Assembly: GCA_018806915.1 (NCBI GenBank)
Contig: JAGKQI010000033.1
Coordinates: forward strand, 868,001 to 932,000
Direction: 5' to 3'
Origin: Phytophthora colocasiae
Taxonomy: Eukaryota; Oomycota; Peronosporomycetes; Peronosporales; Peronosporaceae
Length of the DNA: 64,000 nucleotides
The notes beneath the pieces were generated by a model. It ran no database searches. It saw only the letters and a list, made by a program, of their open reading frames with translations, and was not told where the DNA came from. A program made the position numbers and the translations under genes. Below are positions 46,601 to 56,323 of this stretch, in pieces. The number at the start of each line of letters is the position of its first letter. Position 1 is the stretch's first letter.

Positions 46601-49600
46601 GTCTTGGGGTCGCACCACCGCTCGCACCGCCGCCGGAGCGCGAGACAAAGCGTCCGCCACTACATTCGTCGCGCCAGGCCGGTACTCAATGCTAAAGTCG
46701 TATTCCTGTAGAGTAAGAGACCAGCGGTGTAGCCGTCCTGCCAAATTTGGTCGCGTCATCAGCCACTTCAACGCGGCATGGTCAGTGACGATGCTGAATG
46801 TCCGGCCGTACAGGTACGGGCGGAAAAGCTTCACCGACAAGACCACCGCCAAACACTCGAGCTCAGTGATCGCATAATTCGCCTCCGCCGCACTGTTCAC
46901 CTTCGAAGCGTAAGCCACCGGCTGCCATCCACGTCCAAAGTCTTGCATGAGGCATGCGCCCAGCCCAGATTTGCTGGCGTCTGTCACCAGTCGAAATGTC
47001 CGTCCAAAATCCGGATAGCATAGCAACGGACGCGTAGTGAGCAGCCACTTGATCCTCTCGAACGCCTGCTCCTGGTCCTCAGTCCACTCCCAGGGGTAAT
47101 CCTTCTTCAGTAGCCTCGTCATCGGCTCCGCAATCGACCCAAAGGCTGCAATAAATTTTCGATAGTAGCCCGCCAGATGTACGAACCTCTTCACCTCCGT
47201 AGCGTCCACCGGTCTTGGGAAATCAGTCACCGCTTTCACAAGTCGTTCTGTCGGCTGTACGCCCTTGTTGCTCAACGTGTGCCCTAAATACTCCATCGAC
47301 TCCGACACGAAGCTGCACTTCTTGAGTTTGAGGCTCAAGCCTGCGCTCGCCAGTCGTTCCAGCACATTAGCCACCTCGACCACGTGTCGCTCGACATTGC
47401 CCTTGGTAAACACGACAATATCATCCAGGTACACTAGGCAAGTAGTCCATGTCAATCCTCGTAGCACTCCATTCATTAACCGTTGAAACGTAGCTGGTGC
47501 ATTGGTAAGACCAAAGGGCATTCGCGTGAATCTGTAGAGTCCGCGCTTGGTGAGGAACGCGGTCTTGTCACGATCGCCACGCGCTACCTTGATCTGCCAG
47601 TAACCTGCCTGTAAGTCCAGAGTAGTAAACAGCCGCGCACCGCCCAACGCCTCCAACGTTTCATCTATCCTTGGAAGTGGGTAAACGTCCTTCTTCGTTA
47701 TCCTGTTTAACGCCCTGTAATCAATGCAGAACCGAACGGAGCCGTCCTTCTTCTTGACCAGCACTACGGGGAATCCCCATGCACCGTCGCTTTCTTCAAT
47801 GACGCCCGCCTTCAGCATCGTATCGACGTTCTCCTCAATGGTGGCGTCCTCTGTCTGCGCCTGCCGCCGTCGCTTCATCAAAATGGGGGCTGCGTTTCCG
47901 GTGTCAATGTGATGCACTACATTCAAAGTCGTAGCCGGTGGGCAATCCTTCGGCGCCTCCGTCAGCTTTCTGTACGACCGCAATAGCTTCAGCACGAGTT
48001 TCCGTGCGTGTTCGTCCTTCACTCCGATGTGTACCTCGTCTTCGTTCTGCAGAGGCGTCTCTGTGTCTCCAAGTTCACCGAGCCACTGCTCCAGTCGATT
48101 CGTCTTGAGCTCGCCGTTCATTGTCAACAGGTCCATATCTGCCTTGAGGGGGATCCATGCTCCAAGTTCCTTGCGGTTAGGCAGCTTCGTCCGCCCTCCA
48201 TACGCGTTCACCGCCGGCACCAAAGCTTTTCCATTGCGAACCTTCGTCACCGCCGGGGCTAACAACACCGCACCGGTCCCAAACGTCGGGATAAAGACGC
48301 CTTCTTCACCTTCCGGGGCTGCGATCGCCACTTCCACCGGCTGTACCGCACGTCGCTCCAAGTTCGTAGCACCAACCAGTCGCACAATCGCCGCCTTGCT
48401 CTCGCCGCCGTCATTGTTCGTGTGGAACGGGATAATAACCCTCCGGTCTCGGTCATCATAGCGCAGCTCGCTGCCTTCGAAGTCCAACACCGCACGGTGC
48501 TTCTCCAAGAAGTCCACTCCGACCAGGAATTCACTGGTACATCCTTCGATAATGCACGCCGTCACCTCCACAGTCTGCCCAAATACGTTCTGCATGCGAA
48601 ATGTCCACAGCCCGAGAACGTCTAGCAGGAACCCACCAATGCCTTCGACACAGTCAACCGGAGCCGCTCGCTTCACTCGCTCACCTCTCATCATCCAGTC
48701 CGTGCCGGCTACCGAGTACCTGGCGCCACTATCAATCTTCACCGCCATTGGCTCCCCGTCGACCATCATTGTCGCCGTCAGCAGGCCGTCACTCGCTTCC
48801 GCGTTGTCCACAAGACCGTGATTTCCGTCCGCTGCTACCATCACCTCCGTGGTACGCACCAGGTTGACGTGGGTCTTGTTCGCATCGTCCCGAGCCGCAC
48901 TTCCACCACCACGCTGCCATCGTTCATCTAGTTCTCGCCGTGCATCGGCTATCTGTTCCCGACGACGCGCCTGCACTTCAGCTTCCAACTCGGCGGCCAC
49001 CTGTTCGACGTCATTGGCTCTTGCGGCGGCTGCGGCTTTCTCCAGTGCACACCGCACTCGCCGACGCTTCGCTTCCTTGTGTCGTTGCTTCGTTGTTTTC
49101 TGAATCAGGGCCATCGTCTTCGAGGTCCTCATTACGTTGCCCGGCGTCTCCGCTTCCAAGTTCATACCCGACTCGCCATTCGTAGCCGTCTCGCCATCCA
49201 CGTTCCTGTCGTTGCTCGCCGTCGCGCCTTCCTCAGCTGGGCGTCCGTCGTTCGGTATGCTGCCGCCTTCCTCAGCTGGGCGTCCGTCGTTCGGTATGCC
49301 GCCGCCTTCCTCAGTCGATCGCCCACCGTTCCGTACGCTGCCGCCTTCCTCAGCTGCACGCACGATCTTCTTCTTTTCCGTTCTTCGTCCTCGCCCGTAG
49401 CGTAGTGCTGCCATCGTCGGCCTCACCGTCGCCACGTATCTTGCCGCACGCGTCTTGTCTCGCGCGCCGATCTCTTCATTCAAATGAGCACTCACAGCCG
49501 CCTGCACTGTCCTCGCGCTCCCGTCCGTTGTCGCCTTTTCAATCGCCACCACACTCTTGACCTTCGCGTCGTCGGCTGCTGGCACTTGCCTCACCTTCTC

Positions 49601-49624
49601 GCCCTGGCCGTCGTCCGCCGTCAC
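43631..49624 (-). pseudogene. Gypsy pol polyprotein with two in-frame amber codons
   Basis: One continuous frame of about 1998 codons. Protease: MAVKIDSGARYSVAG. Reverse transcriptase: YPLPRIDETLEALGG, RMPFGLTNAPATFQRLM, and the catalytic box YLDD. RNase H: VTDASKSGLGACL and VVADALSRAP. A Thr/Ala-rich linker of several hundred residues follows. The integrase has zinc-finger histidines and CPKC, then WALDVAGPF, LLTDGAPEL and GLVERFHRT. TAG codons stand at 45479-45481 (in the linker) and 44600-44602. The second replaces the residue between PYRP and MVGLVE, six residues before the catalytic Glu. The region from 49652 to 49624 is open upstream without ATG, so the start is set by frameshifting. 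The integrase C-terminus is Arg-rich and ends at the polypurine tract. Confidence 0.9.
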
Positions 49625-49671
49625 CGTCGGTCGCTGGGGTCTCTGCCGTTCACACGGACACCGTACTCCCC

Positions 49672-51567
49672 CTACGGCGCCCGTTCCTCGTTTTCCTTCA
49701 CTGGGTCCTTCTGAGCGCGCGTCGCCAAGTAGGCGTCATTCCGCGCCTTCGCTTCTGCGTCCGGACACTCCTTCGCAAAATGACCGGTCCTGCCACACGC
49801 GTAACACGAAAGTTGCCCAATGGGTCGTACTGCTGGTTGCGTCTCCGACTGCCGCCGAGGCTGTTCCACTCCTCGCGTCGTCCGGGCCATGGCCTTCGTT
49901 CTCTTCGCTCTCTGACGCTTGACGGGTGGCGTAGCCGACGTCTCGTCCTCGCTCTCGTCGTCATCGTCGCTGTCCTCAGCCCTGACCATTTTGACCTTGG
50001 CGATGGCCTTCTTGTCCACCTTCGGCGCCGTCGCAGGCTTCTTCGCAGGTTCTTCAGCAGTTGGCTTCGCGGTGCGCTTACGGTTTTGCCGAACAGCCCA
50101 GTAGCGCCCATTCCACACACGTCCTTCGGGTATATCCCAGATGCCCGTAAATTTGTTCCACACGCCTTGCGGGTTCGAAAAGATCGCCCAGTCCGGGTAT
50201 GTAGGCGCTGTCAGCGTCGTTGCCGTCACCGCATCCCGCACTCCAACACCTGGAACCACCATCGCGTGTCCAGACGCCGTGCCAACCGTCACCGGGTACG
50301 CCATCTGAGCGGTGATCCATTCCTGGCCGATGTTCTTCATCCCCTGCGCCACGTTGTCAAAGGGGTCGTCCACCTCGGTCGCCTTATCCACCGCCTTGTC
50401 CAGGGTTTTGGGCTTGCTCTCACGGACCAGCTGTTTCGTCGTCTTAGGCAAGTTACGGATAAACTGCGCGAGTAGTACACGTTCACTCACTTTGTTCTCT
50501 CCACGAGCATCTCGAAGTCCCGCGGCGAAATCAGCGAACGTCTCGCCAGGCATCAGGCATCGTTGGTTTACACGTAGCTCGGCCTGCGATTTGTCTGGTC
50601 GCTCACCGTAACGTCGCTTCAATGCCGCCTTCAGGTACGACCACGTCCTCATCTCCGGTCGCATGCCTTGATCCACTTGCACCCAGAAACGTGCGGCGTC
50701 GTCCTGCAACTTGTTGCCGACAATGTAGTATAATTCGCCGTCGGTCCAGCCACCACGTCCCGATATGCGCGCACCTTCGAGAGCCAGATCCACCTTCTTA
50801 ATCCACGTCGACACTGAGTTGTTGGGAGAGGGCTGGAACGGTGTGAGCTCCAGGTCCCTGATATTCTTCCGGCGTCCGTGTCGTGGTGCTGGTGCCGCGT
50901 GCCGTTCCCGTCGTCCTCGTCCTGCACCGCCGCCGTCAGAACCGCTTAGCGAGTCGCCATGATCGTCGTCTCCATCGTCACCGTCCGAGTCACTACTGGA
51001 GCTGCTATCTCCTCCGTCATCGCCATCAGGATCTCGCACGTACGTCACGTGTCGGGTGTCCACCGTATTCGCTGCTGGCGTGGGCGTGTGTGTGGCGCCG
51101 GTTGCTGTCGTCGTCCCGTGCGTCGCCGTCGCTTGGCTGCTCCTAGATGTCGCCACTGCCACCTCCAAGTTGTCGAGACGCGCCGTCATCCTGTTCATCG
51201 TCTCCGACAGCTGAAGGAGCACTGCCGAGAGCGTCGGCATCTCGCCCGTCGTTGCTGGTGCCGCCGCCGCCGCGCCCGTGGCTGCGTCCGTGCCCGCCGG
51301 CGACTGTTCAGCAGTGGGTCCGGTATCCGGAACCGTGTCAACGCCCTGGTCGTTATCCGGATTCGGCTGCGCTTCTGGCTCTTCGTCCTCATTCTTGGAT
51401 TCTTCGTTAGTCGCCTGCCGTTCGTCGTCCGTGTCGTCGTTGGCCGAGGGCGTCGTGCCCTGATCGGTGCCCGGTGCTAGTTGGCTCATCGGGATCGCCG
51501 CTGTTGCCTTCTGCTGTTTCTTCTGTACCTGTGAGGCCGGTACGGTAATCACCTTGGTACGTGCCAT
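49672..51567 (-). CDS. Gypsy gag polyprotein
   Basis: 631 residues from MARTKVITVPASQ, uninterrupted. The first 200 residues are Thr/Ala/Asp-rich. A capsid-like domain follows (LTPFQPSPNNSVSTWIKKVD, FWVQVDQGMRPEMRTW, LPGETFADFAAGLRD-type region). A basic linker comes next, then one CCHC zinc knuckle (CYACGRTGHFAKEC) near the C-terminus. It stops at 49672 with TAG. The pol frame lies one base back (-1) and is open across this stop, so gag-pol is probably made by -1 frameshifting. Confidence 0.9.
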   Translation of the reverse strand: MARTKVITVPASQVQKKQQKATAAIPMSQLAPGTDQGTTPSANDDTDDERQATNEESKNEDEEPEAQPNPDNDQGVDTVPDTGPTAEQSPAGTDAATGAAAAAPATTGEMPTLSAVLLQLSETMNRMTARLDNLEVAVATSRSSQATATHGTTTATGATHTPTPAANTVDTRHVTYVRDPDGDDGGDSSSSSDSDGDDGDDDHGDSLSGSDGGGAGRGRRERHAAPAPRHGRRKNIRDLELTPFQPSPNNSVSTWIKKVDLALEGARISGRGGWTDGELYYIVGNKLQDDAARFWVQVDQGMRPEMRTWSYLKAALKRRYGERPDKSQAELRVNQRCLMPGETFADFAAGLRDARGENKVSERVLLAQFIRNLPKTTKQLVRESKPKTLDKAVDKATEVDDPFDNVAQGMKNIGQEWITAQMAYPVTVGTASGHAMVVPGVGVRDAVTATTLTAPTYPDWAIFSNPQGVWNKFTGIWDIPEGRVWNGRYWAVRQNRKRTAKPTAEEPAKKPATAPKVDKKAIAKVKMVRAEDSDDDDESEDETSATPPVKRQRAKRTKAMARTTRGVEQPRRQSETQPAVRPIGQLSCYACGRTGHFAKECPDAEAKARNDAYLATRAQKDPVKENEERAP

Positions 51568-51609
51568 TTCGTTCTCGTTTACTTGTTCCAGGCCCCTGTA
51601 TGACCACCA

Positions 51610-52305
51610 TGTAACGTGTCTTATTCTAGCTCTGCACGCCGAGCTTTGATCGCCCAGTGCTGATGGGTCCAAGCGTCCGTTGGCTGTCGGTAGAGGAACT
51701 TCCACTACCCCGCCGGTGTGTATCGTACTGACACACGACCTATTTGTATTTGTGTCTTCTGTTCGTTCTAGGTAGACTACGACTAGCTACTCTAAGCCCG
51801 TCAATAGACTAACACCGTTCGTCCGTTCCGTTCGTCCGTTCACCGTCCGTCCAAGTACGAGTTACTGCCGTCGACCACTTGGACTTGCACCTCGTGTACT
51901 GTCCTACTCGTCGCAGCCGTCGAAAGTGTGAAGACCGTTGTCCTCACTCGTGCTCGTCCGTTCGTTCGTCCAAGTTCCAGCGTCCGTCCACCGTCGTGTC
52001 CGAAGCACTAGTCTGTCCACCGTTCGTCGTATCCGTAGTCGCTTATGGGCTCACTCCTGAGTCCTGGGTTGCGGGATTGGGTTGCGTACTCGCTCGTTCG
52101 TCGTGCTCGCTCGCCGTCCAATTCGTAAGTGAGACTCCTGCTCGTCATTCCAGTCCAGGTCCAGCTCGTCGTGGCGGTCCTGTAGCACCATGCGTCCAAT
52201 CCTCAGCGATCGTCGCTGGCTACACGTGCTACCGCGTGGCGGTATCTTCACCACTTCAACCACCGTCTGCTCGACGTCCGTGCCGGAATGTTGGAGCCCA
52301 TTACA
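51610..52305 (-). repeat. Gypsy 5' LTR
   Basis: 696 bp, nearly identical to 42921-43617. It is followed on the element strand by the primer-binding site and, about 45 bp later, the gag ATG (51565-51567). Confidence 0.93.
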
Positions 52306-52382
52306 ATAGTAAATGACAAGAGGTACTGTAGACATGGGGTTAGGTGTATTAATTGTTACCGATAATTATGTTGAAGTTCATC

Positions 52383-52911
52383 TTGAAGGCTGCCAAAGGA
52401 GGTGGGTTGCGCTTCCTCATGGCTCTGAGTGGCGGCTGAGTTAAGCTCTTCTCACTTCTGCATTTGCCAAGCCCCTCACAAGCGACACCCCACATCAAGT
52501 TCGACGACCAAGCATCACCGGCGCTGCCGGCCTACGCTGCGGTCAACGGCGGCGTTTTCGGACCCACGTCTCCAGAGGCGACACGACGTCGCATCCGGCA
52601 TGCTCCTTCTGGCCAGCATGCTGTCGGCCCACTACAACAACGTGCTTCTGCTGCCAATTCAGACGACGGCAGACGCGTAGTGGATGGAGGTAGCATCAGA
52701 CGCTACTACCCGAGTCTACCTCGGATGAAGACCCAAGTCCTGTCCAAGAAGAGGAAGACTCGCAGCCGAGCGCTGCCAACGAACTCATTTACCGGCGAAG
52801 CCTTCGTCGCGGAGACCTGTCCACCTTCTGGTGGACGTTACAGGCCCAAGAGTATCTGCTAGCTGTAGCTATAGCTATAGTTGTAAGACAGGTAGACTCC
52901 TAAGGCGTTTA
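52383..52911 (-). repeat. Dispersed repeat, copy B (inverted relative to copy A)
   Basis: Matches 34700-34979 in the opposite orientation but is about 250 bp longer in the middle. Ends read CTTGAAGGCTGCC on the left and GGCGTTTAA on the right. It lies 77 bp beyond the Gypsy element. No matching terminal inverted repeats or long coding frame identify its class. Confidence 0.75.
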
Positions 52912-53344
52912 ACATTAAAAAGACCTGGCTTTGGTCTCGTAGCTGTTGGTTCTTCCCCAGCACCAGCTCCACGTGCGTTAAACCTTCATCGGATGGATGG
53001 AAGTCTGGGCAATTGGCGTTGGACATTGACTCTACCAGCAACGGATGTGAGGAGATCTTTATCATATTGGTCTTGTATTTATCCACCAGCGATGTGGACT
53101 CATTGCCAGTCGAGGAGTCAATGGAACCGTCTTCTTCGCGGTTGAAAGCCCAATCAGGTGACGACCAGGCGGTCACAAGCACTGCAGCAACGACGGACAA
53201 CACGGCAAGCGTCACATTATTCCTCGATAAGCTTGGTGAGGCCTGCGCCACTGATGTAGGGGGAACCTTGGACATGACACTCGAGTGGCTGGCCAACCCT
53301 TCAAGCCAATCCTTTGTCGACACATCGCTACTGTATGTGCGCAT
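52859..53344 (-). CDS. Hypothetical single-pass membrane protein, probably chimeric at its end
   Basis: 162 residues from ATG 53342-53344. Residues about 38-57 (VTLAVLSVVAAVLVTAW) form one hydrophobic helix after a Ser/Thr-rich cytosolic-type N-terminus, suggesting type II topology. The rest is polar and unrecognised. The last 18 residues (NALGVYLSYNYSYSYS) are encoded by the edge of dispersed repeat B, so the original 3' end has probably been replaced. No homologue recalled; may be a gene fragment. Confidence 0.3.
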   Translation of the reverse strand: MRTYSSDVSTKDWLEGLASHSSVMSKVPPTSVAQASPSLSRNNVTLAVLSVVAAVLVTAWSSPDWAFNREEDGSIDSSTGNESTSLVDKYKTNMIKISSHPLLVESMSNANCPDFHPSDEGLTHVELVLGKNQQLRDQSQVFLMLNALGVYLSYNYSYSYS

Positions 53345-53489
53345 TTGACCAGATTTTGGGTCGGATACCCAGTTTTCCAAGCAGAAAAACGATGTTGAAG
53401 ACAAATCGACTACGAAAGCTCCAGCGAAGTTCAACAAGCAGCATTTGAAAAACAATGTACACGCCCATGCATACTAGACATCTATCACC

Positions 53490-54122
53490 TGTAATGGAAA
53501 TTCCCGATTAATACCCTCAACCCGAATAGTGCCCTCCGAGGGTAACCCGATAGTAACCTTTAACACAAGTGACCAGCTATTTTGTTGCAGCGCCAGCCAT
53601 TCACTAGCACTGTCTACAGGTGTGCATACCAGCAACGCTCATTCAGCAAAATGTCATCAAGAATTCCATGACATTGGCATCTACAAGACGTTCAAGAACC
53701 TACTCTACATGGCGATCATTGCGTGGAAGGAGAGCGACAAGGTCGAGCACACTCGCTTCGGCAACCCGTGTATGCCGTCGGTAGCTGTAGTTTGTGAGTG
53801 GGTAGGAAAGCCTTGGCAAGATACTACTGTCATCAACTCCGTCGCTGCTGCTGGCTTTAAAAAACAGACAGCTACCTGGACTGGCATATTGCGAAGCACG
53901 ACGTCTACGGTGAGCGATTCCGTACAAGCTGGGAAGCCGCTGACGAAGATCACGAGGACCCTGAGAACGTAGGAGACTTTAATCTGGACGAGCTGCACGA
54001 CGCTCTTGATGATACTGCCCACCTTTCGGCAATAACCTTTCGGCAAAACAGAGTAACCCTTTGGATTTTGGGAGGGTACTATTAAATAGTGCCCGGGGTA
54101 TTAATCGGGAATTTCCGTTACA
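53490..54122. mobile_element. Short TIR DNA transposon with pogo-like transposase remnant
   Basis: 633 bp with 27-bp terminal inverted repeats (TGTAATGGAAATTCCCGATT at 53490 and its complement at 54096-54122, one mismatch). Inside, the plus strand reads VAVVCEWVGKPWQDTTVINS and VAAAGF. This resembles the end of pogo/jerky-type DDE transposases (W at W-x-I-x-x-x-T-I-x-x-x-F-x-x-A/C-G-F/I). A second frame reads WHIAKHDVYGERFRTSWEA, then ENVGDFNLDELHDALDD. Flanking target duplication is not evident. A deletion derivative of a larger element is likely. Confidence 0.65.
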
Positions 54123-55067
54123 ATGCTCACTTCGCTCCTAAATTCGCGCTGGAATGAGACCGCGCAGGCATAGTGTTGTGCGTTCGATTCGAAACTGCGG
54201 AGATCGTGTGAGTGAAACGAGCAGGCCAATCGCGCACCCAATGCCACAACCTACTAAATCGAATAAACTTCTTGGCTTACTCGCTCTCTGCGTGCGGAAT
54301 GCCTCACTTCCGTGCGGAACCGACAAAGCAGACGCCTTAAACGCCTATGATGACTCGCGACGAGAGCGTGTCGACCCCGTTGTGACCCCCTATCAGGAGA
54401 AGTCGCCCACGCGCATCCCCGTATGCCACAGCACCGGCGAGGGAAGTCCCTTCCAAGTGAAAGTATGTATTGATGTGTGCTTTTCATGAGGTACCTAAAT
54501 TTGCATCATATTTGTTGCAGCAGTTCCTGTAACCAGTGTGGAGACGGACGAAGGCACGACGGATGCATTCGCGGCTGCAGCAGTCCCTGGTGATCTGTAC
54601 CAGCTCCTCGTGCGGTCAACCGTTAAAGCGTCGATCAATCAACGTGGCACTTTCGCTGAAACGCTTGGTGATGCTGTTTTCAAGTGGGTGCTCGTTTGAC
54701 TCCATTATAGAGACTCAATGGGAGCGGTTCTCTCCTCACATCAAGAAACAAGCAGCAAAGAACGGTGGCGAGTGAGTGTTGAGACGCCGGTGTTTGGTGA
54801 GTGACCTAAGCTAATGCAGTTCAAGGCGAAGAAGCGTGTTGTGGACTCCTCCAAATATGACCAAGCGTAGAACCAATGTCTTGTGGGGATGCGTGGAACG
54901 ACTTTGACTCTCATGATCTACGAGTACGGTTTAGCTATCGCGACAGCTAAAGATCGAGATGACTTGCACGGGTAGTCCTTGTCCTTGTCTAAACGAAGAG
55001 TGAGAGGAAGGCTGCTTCAACATAAATATTACATCCGATTCGTCTAAAATTGACAAATAGTGACGCG

Positions 55068-55165
55068 CTATTTTGTAAAATTTTTGACCAGTCCCAACGC
55101 TTCGTTGATTTCATCGCCTGTCGTCAAAATTGGACGGAATTCGAAGCGGTCCACACCCTGCGCGT
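55068..55165 (-). pseudogene. Class III aminotransferase-like C-terminal fragment
   Basis: On the minus strand the sequence reads AQGVDRFEFRPILTTGDEIN, then EALGLVKNFTK and stop (55068-55070). The RFRP-x-L-x-(T/F)-x4-(I/V)-(D/N)-EAL pattern is the usual C-terminus of acetylornithine/GABA-type aminotransferases. No upstream domain is present in the neighbourhood, so this is a relic. Confidence 0.4.
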
Positions 55166-55322
55166 CAGACGATGTTGATTGGTCGATATCCTAGATTAGC
55201 GTAAAACCAGACCGAAATTGATGTGCAAGGATGGGCCTCCGCCCATTTCTGTGTGCAAAACGTGAATTCTGAATTCTATGGGAGTGTGCATGGGCAGCAT
55301 CCTACGTCAGCGGCTAACGGCC

Positions 55323-55337
55323 GTCATTTCCGCTTTT
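55323..55337 (+). promoter_or_regulatory. Oomycete-type core promoter (initiator plus FPR-like block)
   Basis: GTCATTTCCGCTTTT lies 41-55 bp upstream of the ATG at 55378. It matches the oomycete core pattern of an initiator (TCATTYY) followed directly by a pyrimidine/W-rich flanking promoter region. Transcription is expected to start within it. Confidence 0.5.
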
Positions 55338-55377
55338 GCTGTGTATCTCCGTCCCGAGCCTACAAGACCTTTTATCA

Positions 55378-55770
55378 ATGCAGACTGCCGTGCTGAACAC
55401 CTGTCGTCGTGCTGCCATCGCTGGCCGTGTGCGCTCTGCTCGTGCGCTCACGACGTACTCGGGAGGCCAACCCTCCGAGGGTCAGGGTGGCTTCTACGGT
55501 TCGGCCAAGACCCGCTCCGAAGCCAACTCCAAGTTTCACCCTGGTGCGCGCGCAGAGCCGCAGGATTTGACCAAGCTGCAGCAGCTTATGAAGCAATGGG
55601 AGTCACAGAAGGCTTCTCTTGCTGCCGAAGAGCAGAAGAAGGCGCTTGCGCAGATCGCCACTGAGGAAGAAACTCTGATCCTGCGGTTGCTCATCCGGGG
55701 TGCGCCTGTGTGGGGCCTCTCCACGCAACAGCGCGAGTTCGTGGCTGAGTGCAGTAAGGTCAGTCCTTGA
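55378..55770 (+). CDS. Small mitochondrial protein of unknown function
   Basis: 130 residues from MQTAVLNTCRRAAIAG. The first 30 residues are Arg/Ala/Ser-rich without acids, a clear mitochondrial presequence. A Gly-rich patch (GGQPSEGQGGFYGS) is followed by a helical Gln/Lys/Glu-rich segment (LTKLQQLMKQWESQKASLAA) and TLILRLLIRGAPVWGLSTQQ. The frame ends with SKVSP. Beyond the stop another frame (PPTVVDLPDGAEETEASNRR) also looks protein-like, so a further exon may exist, but no splice pair gives the right phase. Not recognised as a known family. Confidence 0.6.
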   Translation: MQTAVLNTCRRAAIAGRVRSARALTTYSGGQPSEGQGGFYGSAKTRSEANSKFHPGARAEPQDLTKLQQLMKQWESQKASLAAEEQKKALAQIATEEETLILRLLIRGAPVWGLSTQQREFVAECSKVSP

Positions 55771-56323
55771 AGTACGTTGCGTATCCAGTCCACCGACTGT
55801 CGTCGACCTTCCTGATGGTGCTGAAGAAACCGAGGCGTCCAACCGTCGTGATACTTTCAACCACCCCCTCCCTAAATTGTCGTCACCTTTTGCTCTGCAT
55901 CTCGGAGGAATAAAACGAGATTCGAGCTAGGGTGTTGGTAAATGTATAAGTTTCTCTTATAATGTTTCTTGGAGGGTGCAGCTTAATCGTAGCGTTCCAC
56001 TTCCTTATGCATGTACACAACAACAGCAACTTCTTGACACAGAGCACACTTGACCAGTTGCGCCAGTGCTGGATGCTCACGACAGCTATTCCAATTCGTG
56101 TTCCAAAAGCCTGGCAGCCCTTGGATGTGCCTGTGCATTCGCATCACTGACGAAAGGCTAAATGAACTTCATGACGACAAGAAGGCCAGCACTGGTGGTA
56201 CGGTTTGGCAAATGTGACGAGTCGAAGGCCCGTCACATTTTTGGTAGCATTTCTTCGCGCACTCACTTCCGGGATATAATATAACGGCATTGTTTAAGGC
56301 GATTTCAATGTACTGTACGCACC
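55771..56323. other. Interval between convergent genes
   Basis: 553 bp. The first 160 bp may hold a last exon or 3' UTR of the small mitochondrial protein (frame ending at 55930). The rest shows no gene and includes the 3' region of the kinesin on the other strand. Confidence 0.45.

Larger units (their letters stand above)
42921..52305 (-). mobile_element. Ty3/Gypsy LTR retrotransposon, nearly complete
   Basis: A 9385-bp element on the minus strand with 697- and 696-bp LTRs and a 4-bp target duplication ATAG (42917-42920 and 52306-52309). Gag precedes pol in a -1 frame; pol order is protease, RT, RNase H, integrase, as in Gypsy. The primer-binding site TGGTGGTCATACAGG directly follows the 5' LTR, and a purine tract (AGAGAGAGGAAG) precedes the 3' LTR. 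Only a handful of differences separate the LTRs, so insertion is recent. Two in-frame amber codons in pol are the only breaks I see. Confidence 0.96.
54123..55377. other. Repeat-rich interval with gene fragments
   Basis: Contains an unassigned plus-strand frame at 54154-54487 and a second possible exon (54523-54685, PVTSVETDEGTTDAFAA and GDLYQLLVRSTVKASINQRG). These could belong together through a GTATGT...TTGCAG intron, but the phases do not match. I therefore leave it as a possible decayed gene of unknown family. An aminotransferase-like C-terminal fragment follows on the minus strand, then the promoter of the mitochondrial-protein gene. Confidence 0.4.

Noticed and set aside
45495..46877. 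460-residue plus-strand frame
   Set aside because: Antisense of the Thr/Ala-rich linker and RNase H of Gypsy pol; hydrophobic low-complexity shadow.
53013..53348. Plus-strand 111-residue frame
   Set aside because: Opposite a frame with a clear membrane helix; no features of its own.
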